Source: Sabethes cyaneus (Eukaryota; Arthropoda; Insecta; Diptera; Culicidae). From it: DNA of 64,000 nt. Under the pieces are notes generated by a model that made no database searches, was not told the DNA's origin, and was given only the letters and a program-made list of their open reading frames with translations. A program made the position numbers and the translations under genes. Positions 51,901 to 62,850 of this stretch are shown one piece after another; the first letter of the stretch is position 1; every line of letters starts with the position of its first letter. The stretch is from contig NC_071353.1 of NCBI RefSeq assembly GCF_943734655.1, forward strand, positions 153,712,179 through 153,776,178, in the 5' to 3' direction.

Positions 51901-54900
51901 TTGCATTAGTCCTTGATCTAATCTTCTATCTGGTCTAGTTATATAAGGGGCTTGTCTGTAGCCAAAACCAGGTCTCTGACAGGACGTCATAAGAGGCTTA
52001 TCGGTAATAAAAAACAGGCCCCTGAGTTCTATTCAGTGAGTCATCTCACTGGTCGATTGCTGAACTGCTCGATTGCTCAACTGGACCGCTCAAGTGAACT
52101 ACTCGACCGGACTGTTCGATTCGACTGCTGGACTCAATTGCTTGATTGGACAGATCGACTTGACTGTTTGATTGAACAGCTCGATTTAACTGCTCGATTC
52201 GACTGCTTGACACACTTGTTCGACTTATTACTAGACCCGACTGCTCGACTTAACTGCACGATTGAACAGCTCGACTGAACTGTCGGATTCGACTGCTCGA
52301 CTTGACAGCTCGACTCAACTGCTTGACTGGACAGCTTGACTTCACTGCTCGATTCGGCTCAACTGCTCGACTAAACTACTCGACTTAACTGCTTGACTCA
52401 ACTACTCGATTGGACTCTTCGAATCGGCTGCTCGATCTCGACCTGACAGTTCGATTCAACTGACGACTGGACAGCTTGATTCATCTGCTCGACTTAACTG
52501 CTCAACTTAGCCACTCGACCTCAACTGCTTGACTTAACTGGTCAATTCTACTGTTGGATTCAACTGCTCGGCTAAACTTGTCGATTCTGCCGCTCGACTC
52601 GACTCAACTGCTCGATTTCTCTGCGAAACTTAACTGCTCGACTGAACCACTTGACCCGACTGCTCGACTAGACTGCTTGACTCAACTACTCGATTCAACT
52701 GCTCGTCAAGATTACTCGACTCAATTGTTCGATTAAACTGCTTGACTGCTCAACTAGACTGCTCGATTTGACTGCTTGGCTCGACTGCTTGATTCGACTG
52801 CTCGACTGGCCTGCTTAACTCGATTGCTTGTCGCGATATCATATGGTCGGTGTTAAATCAGAACGGACCAAGGCGCAAAATTTTGAAAACCGATTTAATG
52901 AGCAAACGATCAACTGAATGTTGTAAACAGCCAGAGTTATAATTTTTTTTTCGAACGATTGATAGCTATAAACCATACAGAGCAGCAAACTATGAAAAAA
53001 TTTTGTCACTTGGTTCGGCCTGACTTAACACCGACCGTATGAATCGGTTCGCAGCCCAAAAATGGACGGTTAAAAGCCACTCACACAAAAGAGCCATTTT
53101 ACCCACCTATAGAATCAGCACAGTGGAGTTAATGTCTTTATTCAGTTAAATAAAATCCAGTGCGAGCATAAAAACTATTTGCTTCAGTTTACGGCTAAGA
53201 CTCTTTGATGTACAACATCGTTTTAATACTACAATTATTTGTGCCACACAAACCTCAAGGCGATCAGTAAAAAACACCAAGAGCAGCTTCCACTTCGTCG
53301 TATCGACACAGCTTGTACAAACGAAGTGCATGTGGGTGTGGTATGGGAACGCATGGTGTGCTCCGTCAAAAAAAAAACGTTGGCTTCCGTGATCACCACA
53401 GACCGACTCAAGGACGAGATCTTGCTCACCATCATTGGGTGAGTAGAAATTTTCAATCTACAAGCCGGATGATCCTATAAATCCCCCAGCGTCGCTCTTA
53501 ACCATTTTATCAAGGGTAGCTGTACTGTCTAGTGAAAACCTAGGCTTTGCTGTTTAACCCAACCGCCTTTAAGACCATTGCATTGAATAAACACCGGCGT
53601 TGGACATTCGAACCAACTGGCCGGAGAGCAGTTAACTGCTGCAACGAGGTTTGCTATCTATTTTATTAGGTTATGAGCTCAGCACTTAGCCCGAAGAAAA
53701 ATCTAGCAGGAATATAGGTGCATTGCGTGACACGTGAAAATGAGTGAAGAAAAACTGTGGCTGTTCGATGGAACGAATTTCGGAAACTGGAAGTTTCGCA
53801 TCGAGACGCTGATGGAGGATAAAAATTTGTTGGACTGTCTGGAGAAAGCGATTGCTGACGAGGAGTACAACAGGATGGATCACCCAGAAGACACAGCGGC
53901 TGTCAAGGCGGAGAAGAAGAAGAAACTGAACGATCGAATTGTTAATCCAGGAACTGGATTACGTGAAGGACAAGCGAACGACGAAAGAAGCGTGGGACGC
54001 TTTGAAGAACGCATTCGAGCGCGTTGGTATTGCCGGCAAGTTGTTCCTGAAGAAACGGTTCCAGCGGCTACGGTTGAACGAAGGCGAAAATGTCAAACCA
54101 TTCCTGCTACAGTTCGAAAAAGTGCTACGTGAAACGAAGGCTACCGGAGTGAAAATTGACGAGGAAGATGTCGTTTGCCAACTTTTGCATGCGCTGCCGG
54201 AGTATTATAACGCGCTGATTACGGCCTTGGAAACTATTCAGCCGGAGAAGCTAACTTTGGAATATGTCAAAAAGCGGCAAATGGACGAGTCAGTAAAACG
54301 TGCTAATCAAACGGATTCTGCAGAAGATAACGTAAGCGAAACGGTTTTTGCTGGAAAGAAATCCGGACTGAAGTGTTTTGAATGTGGCCGGTTCGGACAT
54401 AAGCGAGTTAACTGTCCCGATTATCGATCGACGAGGGAGAAGGAACGCGAAACAAGTGTATGGCAAAAGAGAAAAATGAACCGAAAGTCTAAAGGTAACG
54501 CACACGTTACGTATGACAGTGACACTTTGTTTATTGCTACCACCACGGCTACCACGGGCGTGAGTGCATTCTCTACGTCAATTGAAACGTCAAGCAAGCG
54601 AATTGCATGGTTTTTAGATTCTGGTGCAACAGACAAATTTTTATTCGACGAGCTGCATCCACTGGAACGAAAAGTGTACATTTCTGTTGCTCAATCTGGT
54701 CAAGATTTTTTGGCCAAGTTCGCAGGCACAATCCGTGTCGACATGCTGATCGATGGAAAAAGGCAACAGTCAGTGGTAAAGGATGTTTTGTTCGTGCCTG
54801 AGTTGCAATGTAATCTATTTTCTGTTCGTCGGGTGGAAGATATCGGTATGACCGTGAAGATTGCTGGGAGAAAAGTGACAATTCGGAAGGCTTGTTTGCG

Positions 54901-57900
54901 TCGGATACAAAAAAGACCAATTGTATACCCTTGTCGTGTATTCTCGTGATCAGCAGATGTTTGCGCTATGACAACGAAAGTCGACAGCTTCGATTTATGG
55001 CATCGAAGTTGTAGCCATCTAGGAGAGGTCAATCTGAAAAATCTTTGGAAGCACGATATGATTGAAACGGCGGTGAAAATTCGAGATTGAACAATATTGT
55101 GCACAGGCAACGTCATTCTTCGGCACAAAGGTATCGAGACTCAGGTGCGACAACGGTGGGGAGTATACCAATATTGCCGCACTGAGGGAATCCGTATGGA
55201 GACTACTGTTTTGTATAGTCCGCAACAGAACGGAGTTGCCTAGCGATTAAATCGCACTCTGTTGGACAAATCTCGTTCTATACTATTAGATGCTGGTTTA
55301 CCGAAATCATTGTGGGGTGACGCTATGCTCACTGCTGAACAGAAGCCCAACTGCTGCTCTAGAGAAAAAGAAAACCCCGTTCGAAATGTGGTACAATAAG
55401 AAACCGAACGTGGATAAAATGCGGGTATTTGGTTCAACCGCTTTCACGTGGCTGCCACAACAGAAGCGTCGGACATGCTACCAATGGCTACGGAATTTGG
55501 AATCCTAGGAAGAAGACTACTTTTACATTTCGTGATGTTGTTTTCGACGAGAATAAGAAAGCAGTGCAGAATCAGGAACCGGTAAAGGCAATGTACGATT
55601 TAGACGAGGGTGAAATCGATCTGGAGAAGGATGATTTGTCCGCGCCGACTGGATCTATAGAAGCTGAACTATCCGAAAATAGTGTTTCTAATGATACAGA
55701 ATGGGACGAAGCTGCCGGCGCGCTTCCTACAATCAGAAGTGAACAACTGCCCTGCAGAAATGTCCATGAGGCAAGTGGACGGGAGCGCAGACTCCCCGGT
55801 AAGTTTATCGATTACGTTACTGGCTTTGAAGCAAATACTGGCAGTTCGTGTCTCGCAGGTTCTACTGGAGGTTCCCAAGCGACAGACGACGCTGTAATGG
55901 CTTTTGCGTTGAATGCGGAAGCATTTGTAGACGACCTTCCGTCAACAATCGATGGACTGAGAAAGCGAGGAGACTGGGGTCACTGGAGGGCCCCAGTCCC
56001 ACTGGCAAGTGGGTCTTCAAGATGAAATACGACGATGCAGGAAATGTAGATCGCTACAAGGCCCGGTGTTGCGATATGGCAAAACCGGTTTTCCGATTTA
56101 ATAACGTGTATTTAACAGCAGCGTTAAAAAATTCCTATGGTACGAGATTATAAAATTTTGTATAACACAATTGATTAGATTTGTTTTTTTGTTATTCATA
56201 TCGCTAAGTTCTTTGTATGTTTTTATGTATATAGTAAGTATTGTTAGCCGTAGACATAAGAGAAACTTACGTTTAGTGTCCCTTCAGTACTTCGCTACGC
56301 AATCGGTGTGTCAATACTGTTTTCCGTGTTTTATGCTTGTTTTTTGCTATATTTTATCAACACTGTTTTTCAGCAATTTGATTCCCGAACAGCAGCTGTA
56401 GCACAATTAACATAGTGTAAGTATCTAATTGCAATTGCATGATTCAGCAAAATGACTGCATATACAAACCTAAATGCTACGCTGGTTGACCGTACTAACT
56501 CTTTTATAGCCTTTTAAATCGTACTATTATTTATAAACTTAATCACCGTAATACTAGTTGTAAGTTCTACCACTGTGATATTAGTTATAAGTTTTATATA
56601 TACTATTATTTATGGAAAATAGCCAAAAACTAAACTCGCTGCTTCACTCGCGGGCATATTTCAATTTTCGATTTTGTTTATCTTTGATCTCCACTGACGT
56701 TTCAACACGATCCCGACGCACGCCGGCGGCACGTCATACATGTCGTGCGAACAAGAGTGGTACACGAAAGGTGCGTACTATCGCTGCAGTTGGATGTATT
56801 GGTGCGACGCAACGAAAGGTTGCGACACCCGGTAAGTGGCAAAAGCAGGGGCTTGCGATGGATGCCATGTTTTTGTTGCCAACATCCTCAGCACATCTCG
56901 ACAAGGTTGGCAGCAAATTTATCTGTCAGACGGGCGCTATTTCCTGCATTTCCTGCAAATAGCGCCCTTCGTTAAGTCGACTGTCAAACACCGTTCGTTA
57001 AGATAAGGATAGCACCCCGCTGGGCAAAAGGTTACTCACAACGAAAAGGGTTCGATTTCGACGACACGTACGCACCCGTAGCCAGAATTACTACCGTTAG
57101 GACGCTTCTGGTAGCGAACAAGAAAAGATACCATATGCACCAGATGGATGTTCGGACTGCCATTTTCAACGACGTACTAAAAAAAGAAATATATATGCGA
57201 CAACCTGAAGGTCTTGAAAGTGTCAATTCGGATCTCGTTTGTCGTCTCAGGAAATCATTGTACGGCTTGAAGCAAGCCCCGAGAAGCTGGAATGATCAAT
57301 TTCATCTATTCGTAACGAAGCTTGGATTCAAGCGGTCTAACGTGGATAGCTGTCTCTATCAAATGAATTGGCAGGGATCTGTTATCTACATGCTTTTATA
57401 TGTCGATGACATTATTATTGTCTCAGATCGAATCGGTCTGGTAACCAAGTTGAAAAGGCAACTATCAAAACAATATAAGATGCCTGATATGGGCGAGTTG
57501 AAACTCTTTTTTGGTTTGAAGGTGGATCGAGATTTCAGCGGAGGTACCGTAAAGAGTAGCCAACCTAAATACATTACTGATTTATTGCAAAGGTTCGGCA
57601 TGGCTGAATGCAAACCAGTTGCGATTCCGTTGGAACCCAATTTAAAATTGGAAATTGAAAATCAACCGGAAACTGCGAAGAAACCGTACAGGGAGCTTAT
57701 CGGCTGTTTGACGTACCTGGCACATGCGCCACGAACAGACATAAGCGTTGCTGTGAACTTCTTTAGTAAATTCGAATCTGCACCAACAAATGTTCATCGG
57801 AATCGCCTGAAGCGTATACTACGGTATTTGAAAGGGACCGTAACTATGGGATTAATCTTAGATAGGCGCAGTGAAGAACAACTACGCAGATGCTGACTGG

Positions 57901-60900
57901 GGCAACGACAAAGAAGATTGACGATCCGTTTCCGGAAAGGTATTCCAGGTTTATGCAGTTACTGTCACATGGATGACTCGGAAGCAGCCAACTATTTCAC
58001 TCTCGTCGAGTGAAGCGGAGTACATCTCTCTGATTCAAGCTGCTTGTGACGCGATCTGGAACAAAAATCTACTCATGGAGCTTGGAGTCACGTTTCACAA
58101 CCCTATACCGTTATTCGAAGACAACCAATCTTGTGTCCGTGTCGCGGAGGAGCCAAGATATCATAAGCGGATGAAACTCGGACTATTGGGTTGAGCGGAG
58201 GTGTTAGATGTACAACCCTAGTGTAACCGTTACTAACAGTAACAGATCGACTCGTTGTGTTACTCCTATATCTTGAACAGGTCATTAACTTTTGTTAGCA
58301 ATTATTCCTTTTCTTCTTTAATTAGCTACCGTTCAATAAACACGTGCTAAACTACGTTTTGCTATCTATTTTATTAGAAATCAGAAAACACCACTGCCGA
58401 CGGTCACCCGCCATCGCTTTTGCAGAATAGGTTCTGTGCAACAGCCCAGATGTCGTTGGCTAAGTTACGTCGCCACTGGCCTCTGGGTCTGCCTCTTCTA
58501 CGTTGTCCTTGCGGATGCGCCAGTCGAGTGCTTCTTGGTAGATCTTGTTCGCTCCTTTCCTCAAGGTATGTCGGAACCACTTCCAGCCATGTTCTCGAAT
58601 TTCTGTTGCTATCGGCCGTTAGGTTTCCACCTGCTCAGTCTGTTGTTCCGCTACTGTAAAGTTGTCAGTGTTCACTACCATAGACTTTGATACATTGACT
58701 GTGAAACCTACCGCCTAGGGGCTTTAGGAGAGGTAACTTGTTGTGCATTCCGATGCGGCGTTGTACGAGCAAGCCAAGCCCAAGGTCATTTAGCTGCTTC
58801 ATCGTTTGAGGGTTCAAAGGCAATCCTCGATTTGGTCTACTGTCAATCGCTCCAACTAATATATCTAATCCATAACGATGAGAAACAGCGGCGGCGATAG
58901 TGTGCAGCCTTGTCTCACACAAGCAGTGTAATCCTTATAGGGTCGGATAAGACGCCATTGTCCAACGCCTTGCACGAGAACTCCTTGTACTGAGCCTTGA
59001 TGAGATGGACTAGCTTCTCTGCAACTCCTCTACGCCTAAGTGCGCCCCAGATGTTTTCGTGGTTGAGTCGGTTGAACGCCTTTTCGAAGTCAACGAACTC
59101 CAGCAGAAGAGTCCTGGAATTCGTTGATCTGCTCCAATATAATGCGGAGCGTTGTGATATGGTCTACACCAGCATCGACCAGCATGGAATCCAGCTTGCT
59201 GCCGCCGGAGAGTAGCGTCTATTTTCTCCTGTCTCAATTACGTTTCTATTTTTAGGGACTTCAACCAATATGCCATGCATCCAGTCCACCGGAAAAGTTG
59301 CGTTTCAAAACGGCCAAAACGGAGAAGTAGCTGATCGTCAAGGCCACGACAGAGCTGAAGAACATGCCGACATCCATCTTTTCACCGACCACCGGCTAAG
59401 GTTCTGGCCAACTGCCAAATCTTTAAAGGTCTTCTTTACGGATTGTACTAGACGCTCCCAACAAACTTCAAAATGTGGAGAAGGAGGCGTTTGAGAACGG
59501 CCGCTAGAACTGGGAGGCTTAGGACAGATTTGTTCGTCCGATTTTACAATGCTGTCAGCTTTTTCGGACACTGGTGAACTCTATCGCAGGAGACGAACCA
59601 TGCTGTACTTTAATCGAATTTGGTTTAACACTGTGTGTCTTGATTTTGATGACGATAGGTTCCGTAGTACTCGAACATTACTAAACTGGTAACGTAGTGC
59701 TGTCTCGGTAGTATAATTGGATGCTAAATTGCTACAGCTGTTTGCTCTACCTGTCGGATATTGAAAAGGGGACATTATGTTAGTCGCCACGATCGGCAAA
59801 TCAGTATCGAATTGAATCGATGTGCACCGATCGCCCAGAATGGAATCGCTAGGTCATAAATATTCAGTTTTGATGTTGATTGGGACTGTTTGCTATTTCA
59901 CTCCCACTGGGACTTGGATCTTCATTAAGTAGTGCCTTCAATTCTATTCAAATTCAATCAGTTTTGCCATCAAAAGCACTAAGAAGAACGACTGCAAAAC
60001 GAACGAAAAATTTCAAAACTTTACGGCTCAATCAGCGCGCCGTGATAATCATTGGGAACCACAATGGGACATCAGTCATGATAGCTAATCGTGATGAATG
60101 AATATTTCGCAGTATTTTAAATTAAATAATCGTATGTTTCGCAGTATTTTAAATTCAATTTGCAAAAAAAAACGCAGCAGCCGACTCCAAAGTCAAGGTC
60201 ACCTAGTGTGAGTGAGGTTCAGCACACGGTGGATTATCTCTAAGTACCGTGAAGTGGTGACTGGCGGAGCTTGCAGTCGGCCACAGTGGGCTGTTGTTCG
60301 ATACAACTAAGTCAAAATATTTTTTGCAAACGGGAATTTAGAAAATCGCGTACTCAAATTCACGTATTCGACTCAACTTGGTCAAAATTTACCTGAAAAT
60401 TTTTTGACCCGGTTTTTTTTGGACGACGCAGTACTACAGCGCAGGCTAGGAACTGCAGTAGCAACGAAAAACCGAGTGACTCGCTAAAAGTCAATACCCT
60501 CTCGCTGGCTGGCGGTAAACCGTACGTACCCATCCGCAGCCGGACTGTCAGACTGTGATCATCCGATTATGCGCATAAACTGTATAATTTACCGTGGTTT
60601 AATGAATTTCACGCTACATTATGTTCGCCGCCACCAGTCAGTAGAGTGGGTGTTTGGCCAAAAACAATTAAACGACGCAAGCAACGGTTGGCTACCTAAA
60701 AGGATTTACGTACCTGTAGGGAGCTGATCACTTCCGCGTCGTTACCTTCCGGGAAGTCACTAACCAGCTCGACTCGGTTGCTCTTTTGCTTCTTGGAAAA
60801 GGCGTGACCGTATCGGGCTGCATTAGGGATGAACTGCTGTCGCGATTGCATCAGTCGGTACAGGTTGGGCTGTAATATTCAGGCATTTAGTTAGTGACTC

Positions 60901-61294
60901 TGATCCCCTGAAGAGGACACTCACCCTGAATCCTCTCAGATCCATCGCCAGTGAGGCCAGATTGAGATTGTGAATAATGATCAGATAGCCACCGGTGGTG
61001 CAAATCACCAGCCGGTTTTCGTCCGGCACCAGCCGGCATCGCATCAGTCCGGGCGTGTGGAACACCTTCTGGTAGACGAACCCGTGCTCGGTGTAGCTGT
61101 TGATATCCCAGGTAAAGATGGACCCATCGAAACCGGACGTCACCAGCAGGCAGTCTTTTTTGGAGTATTCTATGTTTTTCACCCAGTTGGAGTGTCCGTG
61201 CAGGCTGCGGATTTTCGACTTGAGATTCCGGGTGTCCCACAGGGCGACCGTCGTGTCATCCGAACAGGTGGCGAACATACGATTGTCGAGGAAT
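48107..61294 (-). CDS. DCAF10: DCAF10 (WDR32)-like WD40 protein (5' incomplete)
   Basis: Likely a substrate receptor of the CUL4-DDB1 ubiquitin ligase. Four exons (61294-60925, 60869-60714, 49050-48991, 48922-48107) have consistent phases and GT/AG sites and join into 466 codons plus a stop. The order matches vertebrate DCAF10: FLDNRMFATCSDDTTVALWD, LHGHSNWVKNIEY, LLVTSGFDGSIFTWDI, VFHTPGLMRCRL, ISSLQ|IHPQGWC, W.CVHDIQE, YYIEEPNKGKGFIKEPCFS, SPHAHGIRLLAF, CHSDVVVSSKFSP, SGCLRGKIVWHQPVL. The linker before YYIEE carries Gly/Glu/Ala and Asn runs. The first WD repeats lie beyond the first visible exon, probably outside the window. An 11.7-kb intron separates exons two and three. Confidence 0.93.
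48991..49050 (-). CDS. DCAF10: DCAF10-like 20-codon exon
   Basis: IHPQGWCALSRN matches the conserved LHPKGWATLLR of DCAF10. Phase 0 at both ends; acceptor CGTTGCAG and donor GAG|GTAAGT. Confidence 0.92.
49051..49929 (-). other. Intron start of the DCAF10-like gene
   Basis: No repeat or gene was recognised. Several small palindromes such as AGCTAGCTAGC near 49531. Confidence 0.4.
49930..50015 (+). mobile_element. SINE-like fragment
   Basis: GGTTCGAATCCGGTTATAAT and AAGCTTGGTTCAATA match the SINE-like copy at 43300-43535. The A box is not clear. Fragment only. Confidence 0.45.
50060..51240 (-). pseudogene. LINE reverse transcriptase and C-terminus relic
   Basis: Read from 51240 down: AYQAGFREGRSKTDQLFTLRQLL, FVDFKTAYDSV, CVRIEGETS near 50940, then LLDFADDIDIIGIHRRAVEE (catalytic FADD) near 50840-50760. 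The C-terminal RMP..S..K and TRWMCA-type region follows near 50320-50200. Several frameshifts occur. This is the most complete copy in the window of the LINE type also seen at 20790-22275 and 41700-41975. Confidence 0.75.
51241..51939. other. Unassigned intronic sequence
   Basis: May include the downstream part of the inverted LTR module, since the TATA box at 51940 points this way on the - strand. Nothing else recognised. Confidence 0.35.
51940..53230 (-). mobile_element. LTR-like module with tandem array (copy 2, inverted)
   Basis: Inverted copy of 4100-5640. On the - strand the order is unique sequence near 53230-52840 (including AGTCTTAGCCGTAAACTGAA), the tandem array, CAGGCCTGTTTT-like sequence, GACGTCCTGTC, and a TTATATAA box near 51940. 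Sequence after the TATA box differs from copy 1. Confidence 0.6.
52035..52830. repeat. Degenerate 13-15-bp tandem array (copy 2)
   Basis: Units such as GACTGCTCGATTC and AACTGCTCGACTC, the complement of the array at 4680-5395. Confidence 0.9.
53239..53450 (+). pseudogene. BEL/Pao integrase fragment
   Basis: The + strand reads HVGVVWERMVCSVKKK, the end of the integrase core (family GGxWERMVRSVK), and TTDRLKDEILLTII. Its orientation is opposite to the adjacent LTR-like module, so it is probably a separate insertion. Confidence 0.65.
53734..54949 (+). pseudogene. copia gag-protease region
   Basis: The first frame (53734-53940) gives EEKLWLFDGTNFGNWKFRIE, typical gag. A frameshift leads to the second (53939-54949) with the gag C-terminal part (AWDALKNAFERV, LLHALPEYYN), zinc knuckle CFECGRFGHKRVNC (CX2CX4HX4C), and protease motif WFLDSGATDKF. 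It stops after VRRVEDIGMTVK near the end of the protease region. Confidence 0.85.
54960..55500 (+). pseudogene. copia integrase remnants
   Basis: Starts with SFDLWHRS.SHLGEVNLKNLW (the HHCC region), then jumps to VRQRWGVYQY and YSPQQNGV and RTLLDKSRSILLDAGLPKSLW. The central part with the first catalytic Asp is deleted and stops follow. Confidence 0.8.
56067..57014. mobile_element. 948-bp TG...CA insertion in copia pol, solo-LTR-like
   Basis: The copia frame breaks after GATCGCTACAAGGCCCGG and resumes at CTGGGCAAAAGGTTACTCAC. The intervening piece starts TGTTGCGATATGG and ends GGATAGCA. Flanking pentamers are CCCGG and CCCCG (one mismatch). It contains ATATATACTATTATT-type AT-rich sequence and no recognisable protein, as expected of a solo LTR. 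Its family is unknown. Confidence 0.65.
57040..57896 (+). pseudogene. copia reverse transcriptase, open 253-codon piece
   Basis: Contains HQMDVRTAIFND, IYMRQPEGLE, LRKSLYGLKQAPRSW, the active-site strand MLLYVDDIIIVS, LKLFFGLKVDRDF, and YRELIGCLTYLAHAPRTDIS. RNase H begins at the end. The upstream part that should read YAPVARITTVR is in another frame near 57070-57100. Confidence 0.85.
57897..58194 (+). pseudogene. copia RNase H end
   Basis: The block MTRKQPTISLSSSEAEYISL matches the copia RNase H motif S.SS.EAEY, followed by ELGVTFHNPIPLFEDNQSC and PRYHKRMK. A frameshift separates it from the RT. Confidence 0.8.
58380..59240 (-). pseudogene. LINE reverse transcriptase relic, a different LINE type
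   Basis: Read from 59240 down: STNSRTLLLEFVDFEKAFNRLNHENIWG (written in parts: LEFVDFEKAFNRL, NHENIWGALRRRGVAEKLVH), SCKAL, VRQGCTLSPPLFLIVMD (motif B), then near 58620-58440 RRRGRPRGQWRRNLANDIWA. Stops and frameshifts occur. Motif sequence differs from the other LINE relics in the window. Confidence 0.75.
59260..59520 (-). pseudogene. BEL/Pao integrase fragment
   Basis: The - strand shows PHFEVCWERLVQSVKKTFKDLAVGQNLS, written in parts as HFEVCWERLVQSVKK and FKDLAVGQNLS. It is the end of the BEL/Pao integrase core and start of the next helix. Third BEL integrase relic of this window, with different sequence from the others. Confidence 0.7.
59521..60713. other. Unassigned intronic sequence
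   Basis: Includes a short direct repeat TTTCGCAGTATTTTAAATT at about 60105 and 60137. No gene was recognised. Confidence 0.35.
60714..60869 (-). CDS. DCAF10: DCAF10-like exon: linker
   Basis: 52 codons: PNLYRLMQSRQQFIP, basic KKQKSNRVE, and NDAEVISSLQ leading into IHPQGWC of the next exon. The acceptor is ATTACAG and the donor CAG|GTACGT. Confidence 0.9.
60925..61294 (-). CDS. DCAF10: DCAF10-like exon: WD repeats
   Basis: Starts in phase with one base of a split codon. Contains MFATCSDDTTVALWD and TSGFDGSIFTWDI, two WD repeat cores, and ends LRGFR. The acceptor is TTTTGCAG and the donor AGG|GTGAGT. Confidence 0.93.
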
Positions 61295-61650
61295 CTGCAA
61301 AAGCGAACGATAAGACGTGATTAAATTGAGGAAAAATCAAAGACTATCGTCAAGATGCAAATTATTTGCACGTTTATTTGCCTCATCAACTCTGGCCGCC
61401 TGTAATCATCCTCTAGCTTGGTCGGCACTATCTCGAGGAAATGATCTAAATGAGACACGAACGACACACATCAATGCCGCCGAACACTAGCGTGCCCAGG
61501 CATGAAGGAAAGGTGGGACACCCGACCTTTTGGAATTTACTTATCACAAAAATGCCGACCTTTGCCAACCTAATTAAAAATTCCGGACTTTTGGGTGCAA
61601 CTGAATTTAAAATAAATGGAAATTAGACACATAGTTTTACTAGAAATTAA
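61295..61650 (-). other. Intron upstream of the DCAF10-like exon
   Basis: Unique sequence. The N-terminal DCAF10 exons were not found between here and the window end. Confidence 0.45.
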
Positions 61651-62850
61651 AATTGACATTTTTCATGTTATTCCCTCACATGTTTTACTTCTTTTCTGGT
61701 CTGCTTTTTCTAGTCCCGTTTTTTAATCTGTTTTTTCTCCTTTTCGGTACCGTTTTCTGGCTCTCCGTTTTTCCTCTTTCTCATGTTCTTCTTTTTTCTA
61801 TCCCGCGTGTCCTGCTCCGTTGTTTTTCTTCGTTTTTTGTTTCATTTTTTCTTATTTGTAGTCCTGTTGTTCCGAATGCCTTTCACTCGCTTTTTCAGTT
61901 TTCACAGCTTGACTCTTCACTTTTTCCTTTTTTTCGTTTTCAGTTTTTGTGTTTTTAACTACGAGAGTTAAACTTTCCTTTTCATTTTTCGTCTTCGTCG
62001 GTTTCGTTTACCTCATTTTGATGGCCCGCTTTTACGTTTTTTCTCTCCTTTGATTCTGTTTTTGTCACCCCTTCTCCTCTTCAGTTTTCCTTATTTATTT
62101 TACACTCAAGTACTTTTTTTACACGGGTTGGTTTTTTGAGTATTAAGAACGGGGTAACTAAGAGACCATTCATTTATTTCTCAATACCTTTGGGAGTAGG
62201 TCGACATTCCTCACGTAGACTATAAATAGTTCCTTAACTGCACCGTTTTCGAGTAATCGAAAAAAACAAACCGTGTAAAAAAAGACTTGAGTGTATTATT
62301 TTTCCTTCCTTCTTTTATCGTCTCATTTTTCCGCTTTTTGTTACTTATTTCTCCATTTTTATCCCCCAATGTTGACCAGTTTCACCTGTTTTTCTCGTCT
62401 CCTCTATCGGTTTTCTTTTCTCTCTTTCCCCCTTTTGTTTTTTGTATTCCCGTTTTTTGTCTCATCGTCCCTCTATTTTTTCCTTTTTCTTTGTTCTATT
62501 TGGCTTGGTTTCCTGTCCCGTTTTTCACCCTTTTCCAGGATTAGTTTTTCTCGTTTTCAGTCGCGTTTCTCTTTTTCTCTCTTTTTTGTATCGTTCTTTG
62601 TTGCTTTTAGACTTGTTTCTTTTATTTGGTCCCTTTTCTATCCAATTTTTAGTTCGTTCGTCGTTCGTTTGTTCCGTTTTTCCTCTCATTATGTTCTTTA
62701 TTATCTTTACTGTCTCGTTTTTCCTCTTTTTCTATTTTTGTTTCTTCATTTACCTGCTCCCGTAGTTTCGGCTTTTGTTTTCCTCCTTTTCTATACCGTT
62801 TTCTCCTTTTTTCTCTTTTTCTGTCCCGTTTTTTTCGTTTTCTTCTAGGT
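61651..62850. repeat. Pyrimidine-rich degenerate array
   Basis: TTTTTCTCTTTTTC and CCCGTTTTT-like words. Long T/C-rich open frames, up to 185 codons (62291-62848), are artefacts. A small TA-flanked element interrupts it. Confidence 0.8.
62103..62293. mobile_element. 191-bp TA-flanked inverted-repeat element
   Basis: CACTCAAGTACTTTTTTTAC and the complement of CACTCAAGTCTTTTTTTACA bound a non-coding body, with TA at 62101-62102 and 62294-62295. TA duplication and size fit a Tc1/mariner-type MITE. Confidence 0.7.

Larger units (their letters stand above)
53640..58376 (+). mobile_element. Ty1/copia LTR retrotransposon, decayed
   Basis: A 3' LTR of about 175 bp (58201-58375) ends TTTTGCTATCTATTTTATTA. 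The same end occurs at about 53645-53668, directly before a primer-binding site like GGTTATGAGCTCAGCAC (initiator-Met tRNA type). Between lie gag, zinc knuckle, protease, integrase, RT and RNase H in copia order. The left LTR is recognisable only in its last 25-40 bp. Frameshifts, internal deletions in integrase, and an insertion at 56067-57014 inactivate it. It sits in the big intron of the DCAF10-like gene, in antisense. Confidence 0.85.

Noticed and set aside
61653..62848. Phe/Leu/Ser-rich open frames of 101-185 codons resembling multi-pass membrane proteins
   Set aside because: T/C-rich array, overlapping frames equally open, no conserved motif.
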